Below, one piece after another: positions 28,514 through 36,861 of a stretch of 64,000 bases of DNA (positions are counted from its first letter, which is position 1; each line of letters begins with the position of its first letter). The notes below the pieces were generated by a model. The model ran no database searches and had not been told where the DNA came from. It was given only the letters and a program-made list of their open reading frames with translations. This DNA comes from Paraflavisolibacter caeni (GTDB lineage: Bacteria; Bacteroidota; Bacteroidia; Chitinophagales; Chitinophagaceae), in the NCBI RefSeq assembly GCF_025628885.1, contig NZ_JAOTIF010000003.1, positions 62,001 through 126,000 of the forward strand, in the 5' to 3' direction. Position numbers and translations under genes: made by a program.

Positions 28514-29692
28514 ATGACCAGGTCGGTATTTTTATATTTCAAATTCGTATTTCTTCAAATTGTTGCTTTCCTGTTGTTTTTAAAACTTTCAGCCCAAGAT
28601 GATCTGAATTTAAATGCAAGGCTTGGCATTGTTGATTCTTCTGGTATTTTTTATACTGATGGTTATTACACCTGGTGCAGCAGTGTCATCAAAGGGGAAG
28701 ATGGGAAGTATCATATGTTCTATTCACGCTGGCCTCATGGCAAAAGAACTGCAGACGATGATTCCATGAATTATATTTTCAATGGATTCAGGGGCTGGAA
28801 TAAGTATTCCGAAATTGCCTATGCGGTATCGGATCACCTGAATGGACCTTATCGCTATGTAAAAACAATTTTAAAAGGCGATGGCAATCCTGCAAGATGG
28901 GACAGGTATACCATGCACAATCCTCAGATACGCAAATTCGGAAAGTTTTATTACCTCTATTATATCAGTAATTCTTTTGATCCCGGTTTTCAGTATAAAG
29001 ACTCAGCTACCAATAAAGACTGGCATCATTGGCTGAAGTATAATTGTACGCAAAGCGTTGGTGTCATCAGGGCTTCCAGTATCCAGGATTTAGTTGCAGG
29101 TAATTATTACAAACCAACTGGTCCGGTAATGATGGTTGACCGGATAAATACCTTTGAAGTAACAACCAATCCTACAGTTACCCAGGGGCCAGATGGTAAA
29201 TATTATATGATGTTCAAGTCCAGGAAGCCCAATGTTGGGAATATGACATTTTGGATGGCAAAAGCGGACCAGCCTGATCAACCATTTACGTTGATTGGAG
29301 ACGTATTTACTTCGGCGGAACTGGCTTGTGAAGATCCGTGTATGTGGTATGATCGTAAAAGAAAATGTTTCTATGCTGCAGTAAAATATTATTCGCACAG
29401 CAAAAAGCTGGTCCCCCAGTTTGGTGCTCTAGCCCTGATCACTTCACGCGACGGATTGCATTGGCAGGCAGCTCATCATTCGCTTGTTTCTTTGAGGGAG
29501 ATCAGGATGAAGGATGGCAGAAGGATTGAATTGGCACATCTTGAGCGTCCATTTGTCGTTACCGATCAAAAAGGGCAACCACTGGCCTTATTTGCTGCAG
29601 CATCGATTAATGAACCATCCAGTGGAGATGTCATGCATGTTACGTCAGAGTATAATACGTTTAATGTTTGTTTCCCAATCAAGAAGAAATAG
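28514..29692 (+). CDS. Five-bladed beta-propeller glycoside hydrolase-like protein (GH43/GH117-type)
   Basis: 392 residues with a signal peptide ending at LSAQ. Repeated propeller signatures include GYYTWCSSVIKGEDGKY and HMFYSRWP, EIAYAVSDHLNGPY, HNPQIRKFGKFYYLYYI, TVTQGPDGKYYMMF and ELACEDPCMWYD, matching family-43-like proteins often found with sulfatases and fucosidases in Bacteroidota loci. The exact CAZy family cannot be fixed by eye, and catalytic acids are not assigned. Periplasmic or surface hydrolysis of a sulfated or fucosylated glycan is likely. It is the first gene after the araC and has its own AraC-type promoter. Confidence 0.8.
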   Translation: MTRSVFLYFKFVFLQIVAFLLFLKLSAQDDLNLNARLGIVDSSGIFYTDGYYTWCSSVIKGEDGKYHMFYSRWPHGKRTADDDSMNYIFNGFRGWNKYSEIAYAVSDHLNGPYRYVKTILKGDGNPARWDRYTMHNPQIRKFGKFYYLYYISNSFDPGFQYKDSATNKDWHHWLKYNCTQSVGVIRASSIQDLVAGNYYKPTGPVMMVDRINTFEVTTNPTVTQGPDGKYYMMFKSRKPNVGNMTFWMAKADQPDQPFTLIGDVFTSAELACEDPCMWYDRKRKCFYAAVKYYSHSKKLVPQFGALALITSRDGLHWQAAHHSLVSLREIRMKDGRRIELAHLERPFVVTDQKGQPLALFAAASINEPSSGDVMHVTSEYNTFNVCFPIKKK

Positions 29693-29764
29693 ATGGATTT
29701 ATATAGACTGGAGTGAAGATTGAGGTTAATTGTCGCTATAAATTGCACTTACCGAAGCGTCATA

Positions 29765-29826
29765 GGATAGTCCATTAAAGTTGTCGGATGGTCTATTGAG
29801 TGGACTTTGCTTTAAGAATAACTTTA
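29765..29826 (+). promoter_or_regulatory. AraC-type tandem-box promoter of the fucose catabolic operon
   Basis: Box 1 GGATAGTCCATTAA (29765-29778) and box 2 GGATGGTCTATTGA (29786-29799) start 21 bp apart. The TTG at 29796-29798 lies 20 nt before the -7 element TAACTTTA (29819-29826). Predicted transcription starts near 29833, which favours the ATG at 29868 for the dehydrogenase. Confidence 0.75.
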
Positions 29827-29867
29827 CAACACAAATGGATTTAAAAACAAAACAGCTATTTCCCAGA

Positions 29868-30668
29868 ATGAAGCAGTTAAACAATAAAGTTATTTTTTTA
29901 ACCGGCGGTACTGAAGGCATAGGGTATGAATGTGCTAAAGCATATGTGCACGAAGGCGCTCATGTAATCATAGCGGCAAATTGTGAAACGAAATTATCAG
30001 AAGTTGCTGAAGAATTTGGTCCTGGGCACCTTGGTATTTTTTGTGATGTCAGCAATGCTGCCGATGTACGTAATGCTATAAACAGAAGTCTTGAAGTATA
30101 TGGGAGAATAGATGCCATACATAATAATGCAGGTATTGCCCATCCATCTAAAACGCTTGATGAAACTACAAGTGAAGAATGGGATCAACTGATGAATGTT
30201 AATCTGAAAAGTATTTTTCATACAGTTAAATATGGTTTTGCGGCATTGAAGGCCTCAGAAGGATGCATATTAAATACCAGCAGTTTGGTAGGGGAAATCG
30301 GACAAGAGTTGCATGCGGCTTATACAGCGACCAAAGGAGGTGTCAATGCTTTAACAAAATCGCTGGCCCTGGATTATGCGAAGTACAATATCAGGGTCAA
30401 TGCAGTAAGCCCTGCAGGTGTATTAACGCCTATGTTAAAAAAGTGGAAAGAAGAACAGCCTGATCCTGCTCATATAACCGCTTACCTGGATGCGATCCAT
30501 CCGCTTGGTTACTGCCCAGGTGGGGATGTAATCGCTGATGCCTGTGTTTTTTTGCTTTCGGATAAGGCCAGGTTTATTACTGGCTGTATTTTGCCTGTCA
30601 GCGGTGGGGCAGAACTTGGTTATAGAAGTATTATTACAGTTCCAGACCCTCTTGAAATTGAAAAATGA
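29868..30668 (+). CDS. SDR family oxidoreductase, probable L-fucose dehydrogenase
   Basis: About 266 residues. Rossmann motif TGGTEGIG, NNAG, catalytic Ser in NTSSLVG and YTATK (Tyr and Lys). The segments SSLVGEIGQ, TKSLALDYAKYNIRVN, DPAHI and the C-terminal GGAELGYR resemble the HSD17B14 group, whose human member oxidises L-fucose. Reaction: L-fucose to L-fuconolactone with NAD(P)+. The ATG at 29868 is chosen because the predicted transcription start falls near 29833; the ATG at 29835 would add 11 residues. Followed at 9 bp by a GH29 fucosidase and then fuconate dehydratase. Alternative: a 2-keto-3-deoxyfuconate dehydrogenase. Confidence 0.85.
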   Translation: MKQLNNKVIFLTGGTEGIGYECAKAYVHEGAHVIIAANCETKLSEVAEEFGPGHLGIFCDVSNAADVRNAINRSLEVYGRIDAIHNNAGIAHPSKTLDETTSEEWDQLMNVNLKSIFHTVKYGFAALKASEGCILNTSSLVGEIGQELHAAYTATKGGVNALTKSLALDYAKYNIRVNAVSPAGVLTPMLKKWKEEQPDPAHITAYLDAIHPLGYCPGGDVIADACVFLLSDKARFITGCILPVSGGAELGYRSIITVPDPLEIEK

Positions 30669-30677
30669 TCATTTATT

Positions 30678-31997
30678 ATGAGAAGATTTTTTTTACTAAC
30701 AGTTGCTTTCCACTTTTCTTTTTTCCTGTTACAGGCCCAGACAGCAAAGCCTGCCGGTGTGAAAACCGGAAAACAGGTTCTTGACAATTTCATGGACATG
30801 CGTTTTGGCATGTTCATACACTGGGGGCCGGTTACATTGCGTGGTACTGAAATCGGATGGTCAAGAAACCACCAGGTGGCGCAAAATGACTATGATAGTT
30901 TGTACAAGGAGTTCAACCCTGTTTTGTTTGATGCAGAAAGTTGGGTTAAAACAGCAAAGACAGCCGGCATGAAATATTTGACCATCACAGCCAAGCATCA
31001 TGATGGGTTTTGTTTATGGCCTTCCGCATTTACCCCTTATAATATCAGCAATACTCCGTTCAGGAAAGACGTAGTAGGCTTGCTTGCAAAAGCCTGCAAA
31101 AAATATGGTGTTAAATTCTGTATTTACTATACTGTGCTCGATTGGTACAGTACCGATTATCCTTTGCATAACAATGGAACAAAGCAGCCAGATGCAAATG
31201 GCAATATGGAACGGTTTACACTGTATATGAAAAACCAGTTGAAAGAATTAATCACCAATTACCATCCTTATATGCTTTGGTTTGACGGCAATTGGGAATC
31301 ACCTTGGACAAAGGAAATGGGCGCGGATATGTATGCTTTCATAAAAAGTTTGGATACTTCCGTGATTGTCAACAACCGTTTGGGCAAAGGAGACCACAAA
31401 ACAATAACTGATGCATCGGTGGGTGATTATGCTACTCCTGAACAGGTGGTGGGCAAGATGAATATGGAATATCCATGGGAATCCTGTATAACCATTAGTA
31501 AACAGTGGTCATGGAAACCCAACGATGAATTGAAGACGTTGCAACAATGTCTTCAAACCCTTGCTGGTACTTCTGGTGGCAATGGAAACCTGTTGCTTAA
31601 TATCAGTCCAATGCCTGATGGTCGCATTGAACAACGTCAAATAAATCGTTTACAGGAAATCGGCAACTGGCTTCAAAAAAATGGAGAAGCCGTTTATGGG
31701 ACTTTGGGTGGACCTTTTTTCCCTGATAGTTTGAAAGCTTCTACCCGGAAAGGAAATAAAATATACCTGCATTTGTTTGCTTCCAATAAAAATCAGTTGC
31801 AATTGGTAAATGTGCCAGGGTGCACGGTTAAAAAGGCCTTCTTTCTGAATGGTGCTACGGTTGATTTTCAGCAAAGCAGTCAGCATATTGTTCTATCCTG
31901 GAATGGAAATATGCCTGATCACAATTGCTCTGTGCTTGTATTGGAAATGGATCAAAATGTTGAGAACGTTCCTTTAATTAATAATTCAAGTAAATAA
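30678..31997 (+). CDS. Alpha-L-fucosidase, GH29
   Basis: 439 residues with a signal peptide ending at LLQAQ. GH29 signatures in order: MRFGMFIHWGP, AKHHDGFCLWPS, FCIYYTVLDWY, and YMLWFDGNWE, where Asp203 is the expected nucleophile. LLLNISPMPDG follows in the usual place. The pattern fits the broad-specificity GH29-A-type group, but this is judged by eye. It releases L-fucose in the periplasm for the dehydrogenase and dehydratase encoded on either side. The stop codon overlaps the next start (TAATG), so translation is coupled. Confidence 0.94.
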   Translation: MRRFFLLTVAFHFSFFLLQAQTAKPAGVKTGKQVLDNFMDMRFGMFIHWGPVTLRGTEIGWSRNHQVAQNDYDSLYKEFNPVLFDAESWVKTAKTAGMKYLTITAKHHDGFCLWPSAFTPYNISNTPFRKDVVGLLAKACKKYGVKFCIYYTVLDWYSTDYPLHNNGTKQPDANGNMERFTLYMKNQLKELITNYHPYMLWFDGNWESPWTKEMGADMYAFIKSLDTSVIVNNRLGKGDHKTITDASVGDYATPEQVVGKMNMEYPWESCITISKQWSWKPNDELKTLQQCLQTLAGTSGGNGNLLLNISPMPDGRIEQRQINRLQEIGNWLQKNGEAVYGTLGGPFFPDSLKASTRKGNKIYLHLFASNKNQLQLVNVPGCTVKKAFFLNGATVDFQQSSQHIVLSWNGNMPDHNCSVLVLEMDQNVENVPLINNSSK

Positions 31998-33220
31998 TGA
32001 TACAGAATTTTCAAATAAGAGACCGGAGATTTCAACTGAATGGAGGGGCAGGTAGTGATGCCATCCATCGTGACCCGATCTATTCTTATGCGGTGACAGA
32101 ACTTGCAGATGATAGCGGTATTACCGGCACTGGCTTCGCCTTTACATTGGGTGAAGGGAATGACCTGGTATGCAAAGCTGCTGCTTTCTATGCCGAACAA
32201 TTAAAAGGAAAAGATATTGAAGAACTCATGGCCAACTTTGGCCACGTATTCAACCAGTTTTCAAATCAACAGCAGTTCAGGTGGCTGGGGCCACATAAAG
32301 GCGTGGTACACCTGGCACTTGCGTCTGTAACTAATGCCTGTTATGATTTGTGGGCTAAAAAAAGAGGGTTACCGCTCTGGAAGTTATTGATTGATCTTTC
32401 GCCGGAGCAAATCATCAATACACTGGATCTTTCATACCTGGAAGATGTTTTGACAAGGGAACAGGCGCTTCAATTAATGCAGGATGGGCTGACCGGCAAG
32501 CAGGAACGAAATGATATTGTATTAAAAGGTTATCCCGGCTATGATACATCGGTGGGCTGGTTTAATTATGATGATGAGATGGTAAGAGCAAATTGCAAGA
32601 AAGCAATTGCTGCCGGCTTTACTGCCATGAAATTAAAAGTAGGATCAACCGATCCAAAAAGAGATATCAGGAGAGCGCATATTGTACGTGAAGAAGCTGG
32701 TGATCACTGTAAAGTGATGCTCGATGCTAACCAGCAATGGACCCTGCCCCAGGCTTTAAGCATCTGCAAGGAACTGCAGTCGATGCAGCCTTACTGGATA
32801 GAAGAACCCACGCATCCGGATGATGTGCTGGCACATAAGACATTGGCCGATGCCATTGCGCCCACGAAAATAGCACTAGGCGAACATGTTCCCAACCGCA
32901 TCATTTTCAAGAATTATTTGCAAACCGGTTGTGCAGGCTTTATGCAGGCAGATGCTGTGCGTTTAGGTGGTGTGAGTGAGTTTATCACGGTTAGCCTGCT
33001 CTGTAAGAAATACGGAGTGCCCGTAGTGCCACATGTAGGAGATATGGGCCAATTACATCAGCACCTGGTATTGTTCAATCATATTTCTATGGGACATGAA
33101 GCGTTGTTTTTGGAACATATACCGCATTTACAAAAGCATTTTATTCATCCGGCGCAAATTGTAAACGGTGTCTATCAAACTCCTGAAGTGCCTGGCAGCA
33201 GTTGTGATTTGAAAAATTAA
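31997..33220 (+). CDS. L-fuconate dehydratase (enolase superfamily)
   Basis: 407 residues. Mandelate-racemase-type enolase superfamily member: N-terminal capping domain with GGAGSDAIHRDPIYSYAV and GFAFTLGEGND, then the barrel with the Lys base in MKLKVG, metal ligands in MLDANQQW, WIEEPTHP and ALGEHVPN, and the catalytic His in PHVGDMGQLHQH. This arrangement and the N-terminal SDAIHRDP segment match the characterised Xanthomonas L-fuconate dehydratase group (also human ENOSF1). Reaction: L-fuconate to 2-keto-3-deoxy-L-fuconate. Translationally coupled to the fucosidase, and 1 bp ahead of the transporter. No signal peptide, cytoplasmic. Confidence 0.92.
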   Translation: MIQNFQIRDRRFQLNGGAGSDAIHRDPIYSYAVTELADDSGITGTGFAFTLGEGNDLVCKAAAFYAEQLKGKDIEELMANFGHVFNQFSNQQQFRWLGPHKGVVHLALASVTNACYDLWAKKRGLPLWKLLIDLSPEQIINTLDLSYLEDVLTREQALQLMQDGLTGKQERNDIVLKGYPGYDTSVGWFNYDDEMVRANCKKAIAAGFTAMKLKVGSTDPKRDIRRAHIVREEAGDHCKVMLDANQQWTLPQALSICKELQSMQPYWIEEPTHPDDVLAHKTLADAIAPTKIALGEHVPNRIIFKNYLQTGCAGFMQADAVRLGGVSEFITVSLLCKKYGVPVVPHVGDMGQLHQHLVLFNHISMGHEALFLEHIPHLQKHFIHPAQIVNGVYQTPEVPGSSCDLKN

Positions 33221-33221
33221 A

Positions 33222-34886
33222 ATGCTACTCACCATGATTGGAAATATTGATATTATCATTAGTGTATTCTATATTCTCGGTATTGTAACCGTAGGATTAT
33301 GGGCTGGCTTTAAAAAAAAGGAAGTGAAAGCAGGAACTGCTTCCAATGATTATTTTTTGGCAGGTAAGACATTGAAATGGCCGATGATCGGGTTGGCATT
33401 GTTTGCTACCAATATTTCATGTCTGCACCTGGTTAGTCTTGCCCAGTCGGGATTTGATACAGGTTTGTTGAATGGCAACTTCGAATGGATGGCAGCATTT
33501 ACATTGATACTGTTGGCATTGTTTTTTGTTCCTTTTTATTTGAAATCAAACGTAACTACTCTTCCCGATTTCCTGGAAAGGAGATATAACAGGGCATGCC
33601 GGGATTGGCTGGCGGTTATTTCCATTTTATCAGCCGTTATCATTCATATTGCCTTTTCATTTTTAGCAGGTGGTATCGTACTGAAAACATTGTTTGGCGT
33701 CAATATGTATGTTAGTGTGATTGTTATTGCACTACTTACCGGTATTTATACCATCATTGGAGGGTTGCGTGCAGTCGTTATTACCGAGTCGATACAAACT
33801 GTTGTATTGCTGGCTGGTGCTATTATTATCACCGTCATTTGCTTTCAAAAAACAGGGGGGTGGAGTTCCATTACACAAACGCTGCAGGATACCAATAGTT
33901 TAGATAAGCTATCCATGCTTCGACCTGCTGGCGATGCCAGCGGCATGCCCTGGTATGCTGTTTTTTTGGGGTATCCTGTATTGGGTATCTGGTACTGGTG
34001 TGCTGATCAAACCATTGTGCAACGTGTATTAGGTGCAAAGGATGTCAATCATGGGAGAGTAGGGGCCTTGTTCTGTGGACTGATTAAGCTTTTGCCTGTA
34101 TTTATTTTCGTTTTGCCTGGTCTAATGGCTTTTGTATTAGCACAAAGAGGGTTGTTTGATGTCAGCAGTATTCAGCATATTGATGCTACTGGGAAAACAA
34201 TAACTGAAACAAAGGGGATTTACACGTTAATGATTACCCAGTTAGTGCCCACAGGATTGGTTGGTGTGCTTGCGGCTGCTTTGTTATCAGGATTAATGAG
34301 CCAGATCTCAGGCGCGTTGAATTCAATTGCTACGCTGGCAAGCTATGATTTATATCAGCGCTTTCAACCCTATGCCAGTGATTTGAAGTTGGTTAAAGTA
34401 GGCCGAATTTCAGCGGCCATTGCCCTGGTTGCCTCCATTGCATTATTGCCCTTGCTCAATCAATATGAGAGTTTGTTTCAGGGGATTAATGATATTATCG
34501 CTCATATAGCGCCGCCAATAACCACGGTGTTTGTGCTAGGCATATTCTGGAAAAAGGCTTCAGCAAAATCAGCACAGTATACATTGTGGTTCGGTTCTTT
34601 ACTTGGCGCAATCGTGTTTGCAGTGAACAAGCTGATGCCAGAAGCCGCTATCAGCAGCATTCCATTTATGATGATGGCATTCTATCTGTGTTGTACCTGT
34701 GTTTTCATGCAGGTAGTGTTATCCTATATTTTCCCAGTTGAGCATACCAAGCAAAGTGCAGTGCTTTATTGGAAATCACCATTGGAACCTTTAAGGGGTA
34801 AGGCCTGGGGCGGAATTGGTAATTACAAATTCCTGTCCGTATTGTTGATTGTAATTATGATCTGTATGTACTGGGTATTCCGGTAA
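33222..34886 (+). CDS. Sodium:solute symporter (SSS family), probable fucose or fuco-oligosaccharide importer
   Basis: 554 residues with about 14 hydrophobic segments. SSS features: NDYFLAGKTLKWPMIG (first core helix), LPDFLERRYN, and the WYWCADQTIVQRVLGAKD segment typical of the SGLT/sugar branch, with ALLSGLMSQISGALNS later. A second ATG at 33234 could be the start. Packed between fuconate dehydratase and a mutarotase, so import of L-fucose released in the periplasm is the best guess. It would duplicate the function of the FucP-like permease at 60723. Confidence 0.9.
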   Translation: MLLTMIGNIDIIISVFYILGIVTVGLWAGFKKKEVKAGTASNDYFLAGKTLKWPMIGLALFATNISCLHLVSLAQSGFDTGLLNGNFEWMAAFTLILLALFFVPFYLKSNVTTLPDFLERRYNRACRDWLAVISILSAVIIHIAFSFLAGGIVLKTLFGVNMYVSVIVIALLTGIYTIIGGLRAVVITESIQTVVLLAGAIIITVICFQKTGGWSSITQTLQDTNSLDKLSMLRPAGDASGMPWYAVFLGYPVLGIWYWCADQTIVQRVLGAKDVNHGRVGALFCGLIKLLPVFIFVLPGLMAFVLAQRGLFDVSSIQHIDATGKTITETKGIYTLMITQLVPTGLVGVLAAALLSGLMSQISGALNSIATLASYDLYQRFQPYASDLKLVKVGRISAAIALVASIALLPLLNQYESLFQGINDIIAHIAPPITTVFVLGIFWKKASAKSAQYTLWFGSLLGAIVFAVNKLMPEAAISSIPFMMMAFYLCCTCVFMQVVLSYIFPVEHTKQSAVLYWKSPLEPLRGKAWGGIGNYKFLSVLLIVIMICMYWVFR

Positions 34887-34937
34887 TATAGAGGTAAGTG
34901 GAAATTGTTTACTATTTCATACAATGATTTTAAAATA

Positions 34938-35393
34938 ATGGCAAAGAAACTTTTCATATTTCTGATAGCATGTGTTGTATTTACAGCGTGCAAACAAAAG
35001 GTTGATAATAAAGGAAATGACAAATTAGCTTCAACAGCCATTGAGAAAAAACAGATGGTTCGATATGGCATGGTTACGGGGATCAAGCCAGAGAAGTTAG
35101 GCTACTATAAAGAATTGCATGCCAAGCCATGGCCTGCTGTTGTGGCTAAAATCAAGGAATGTAATATTGAAAACTATTCCATCTATTTGCAGAAAATAGC
35201 AGACAAATATTACCTGTTTTCCTATTTTGAATATACAGGAAAAGACTTTGATGCCGATATGAAAAAGATGGCGGCAGATACCACAACACAACGGTGGTGG
35301 AAGGAAACAGATCCCTGTCAATTGCCTTTACCAGAAGCTATGTCAAGAAAACAAATCTGGACGGAAATGGGAGAACTGTTTCATGCAGAGTAA
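34938..35393 (+). CDS. L-rhamnose/L-fucose mutarotase-like lipoprotein (RhaM/DUF718 family)
   Basis: About 151 residues from the ATG at 34938. Unusually for this enzyme family it carries a lipoprotein signal (lipobox FTAC, Cys18). The mature part has the RhaM fold signatures: YGMVTGIKPEKLGYYKELHAK with PWP, IENYSIYLQ, YYLFSYFEYTG, and WWKETDPCQ. Members interconvert sugar anomers; a related Xanthomonas protein encoded beside fuconate dehydratase is an L-fucose mutarotase. Membrane anchoring suggests it acts in the periplasm before import. Lies between the transporter and the second fucosidase. Confidence 0.85.
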   Translation: MAKKLFIFLIACVVFTACKQKVDNKGNDKLASTAIEKKQMVRYGMVTGIKPEKLGYYKELHAKPWPAVVAKIKECNIENYSIYLQKIADKYYLFSYFEYTGKDFDADMKKMAADTTTQRWWKETDPCQLPLPEAMSRKQIWTEMGELFHAE

Positions 35394-35427
35394 AAACTAT
35401 TATGTCTTTTAAGTAAGAAATACTTTG

Positions 35428-36795
35428 ATGCGATTTTATATTTTCATGCTCACCATAGCTGGATTGATGTATTTTCAATCTGTTCAGGCACAGGAAGGAT
35501 TTCTCAAACCAACACCTTTGCAATTGAACTGGCAAGAAAACGAAACTACAGCCTTTTTGCATTTTTCAATCAATACATTTACTGGTAAAGAATGGGGGGA
35601 CGGTACGGAAAGTCCGCAGATATTTAATCCCGTAAAATTTGATGCAAGACAATGGGTGAAAGCATTGAAGGATGCCGGGTTTAAAATAGCCATTATCACA
35701 GCAAAGCATCATGATGGATTTTGTTTGTGGCCTACAAATACAACAGATCACTCCGTAAAAAACAGTCCCTGGAAAAATGGGAAAGGTGATGTTGTAAAAG
35801 AAGTGGCAGATGCCTGTAAGGAATTTGGCGTTGCATTTGGCTTTTATCTTTCGCCCTGGGACAGGCATGAGAAGAGTTATGGAACACCTGCCTATAATGA
35901 GTTTTATAAAAAGCAGTTGAAAGAGTTATTAACCAATTATGGTGAAGTGGCTGAAGTTTGGTTTGATGGTGCCAAAGGGAAAAATGAAAAAGATATGGTC
36001 TATGATTTTGATGGTTACTGGAAAATGGTGCGTGAAATGCAACCCAAAGCGATCATTTTTTCAGGAGTTGGTCCCGATGCCAGGTGGGTAGGCAATGAAA
36101 ATGGAAATGCCGGTGATACCTGCTGGTCAACGATTAATACAGATGGCATGATGCCCGGAAATGTAAATCCCAGTTATTTAAATAAGGGTGATGAGCATGG
36201 AAAAAAATGGATTCCTGCAGAGACCGATGTGAGCATTCGACCAGGCTGGTTTTGGCATGAAAAGGAGAATAACCAGGTACGTTCTGCAAAAAATCTTGTA
36301 AACCTGTATTATCAATCTGTAGGTAGAAACAGTTTGCTCTTGCTGAATATACCACCGAATAAAGATGGCCTTTTTGAGGAAACAGACATTCGTGCTATTG
36401 ATAGCTTGCGCAATATTCTCAATGAAACCTTTGCACATAATTTAGTTAAAAGCAGAACTAAAAAAGAACTTACCGACAAAAAAATAAGTACTTGCATTGC
36501 ACTAAAAGTAAATGAACCTTTGGTTATTAACCTGGGAAAGGAACAAATATTTGATCGCTTATTAATGCAGGAAAATATTGAGAATGGACAAAGTATCAAA
36601 CAAGGATTGTGTGAATATTGGGATGGTAGCAAATGGCAAGTTCTTAAAACATTTTCGACTATTGGTTATAAGCGATTACTTCGTTTTAATACCATAAAAA
36701 GTTCAAAAGTCCGGCTTACTATTTTGCAAGCAAAAATAAATCATCAGCCTCAGTTATCTGAAGTTGGTGTTTACAAAGCGTCTGCAGGAGAATAA
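35428..36795 (+). CDS. Alpha-L-fucosidase, GH29 (B-type)
   Basis: About 455 residues from the ATG at 35428, with a signal peptide ending at VQAQ. GH29 signatures: AFLHFSINTFTGKEWGDG, AKHHDGFCLWPT, the HSVKNSPWKNGKGDVV stretch, FGFYLSPWDRHEKSYG, and EVWFDGAKG with Asp180 as expected nucleophile. These match the GH29-B group (alpha-1,3/1,4-linked fucose on branched glycans). A C-terminal beta-sandwich (about residues 340-455) is present. A second fucosidase of different type in the operon implies more than one fucosyl linkage in the target. Confidence 0.94.
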   Translation: MRFYIFMLTIAGLMYFQSVQAQEGFLKPTPLQLNWQENETTAFLHFSINTFTGKEWGDGTESPQIFNPVKFDARQWVKALKDAGFKIAIITAKHHDGFCLWPTNTTDHSVKNSPWKNGKGDVVKEVADACKEFGVAFGFYLSPWDRHEKSYGTPAYNEFYKKQLKELLTNYGEVAEVWFDGAKGKNEKDMVYDFDGYWKMVREMQPKAIIFSGVGPDARWVGNENGNAGDTCWSTINTDGMMPGNVNPSYLNKGDEHGKKWIPAETDVSIRPGWFWHEKENNQVRSAKNLVNLYYQSVGRNSLLLLNIPPNKDGLFEETDIRAIDSLRNILNETFAHNLVKSRTKKELTDKKISTCIALKVNEPLVINLGKEQIFDRLLMQENIENGQSIKQGLCEYWDGSKWQVLKTFSTIGYKRLLRFNTIKSSKVRLTILQAKINHQPQLSEVGVYKASAGE

Positions 36796-36861
36796 TGCCG
36801 CCGAAGGAGGATAGAAATTTTTTTTAGTAAACATCATTGGGTATACAAAGAAAAAATTAAA

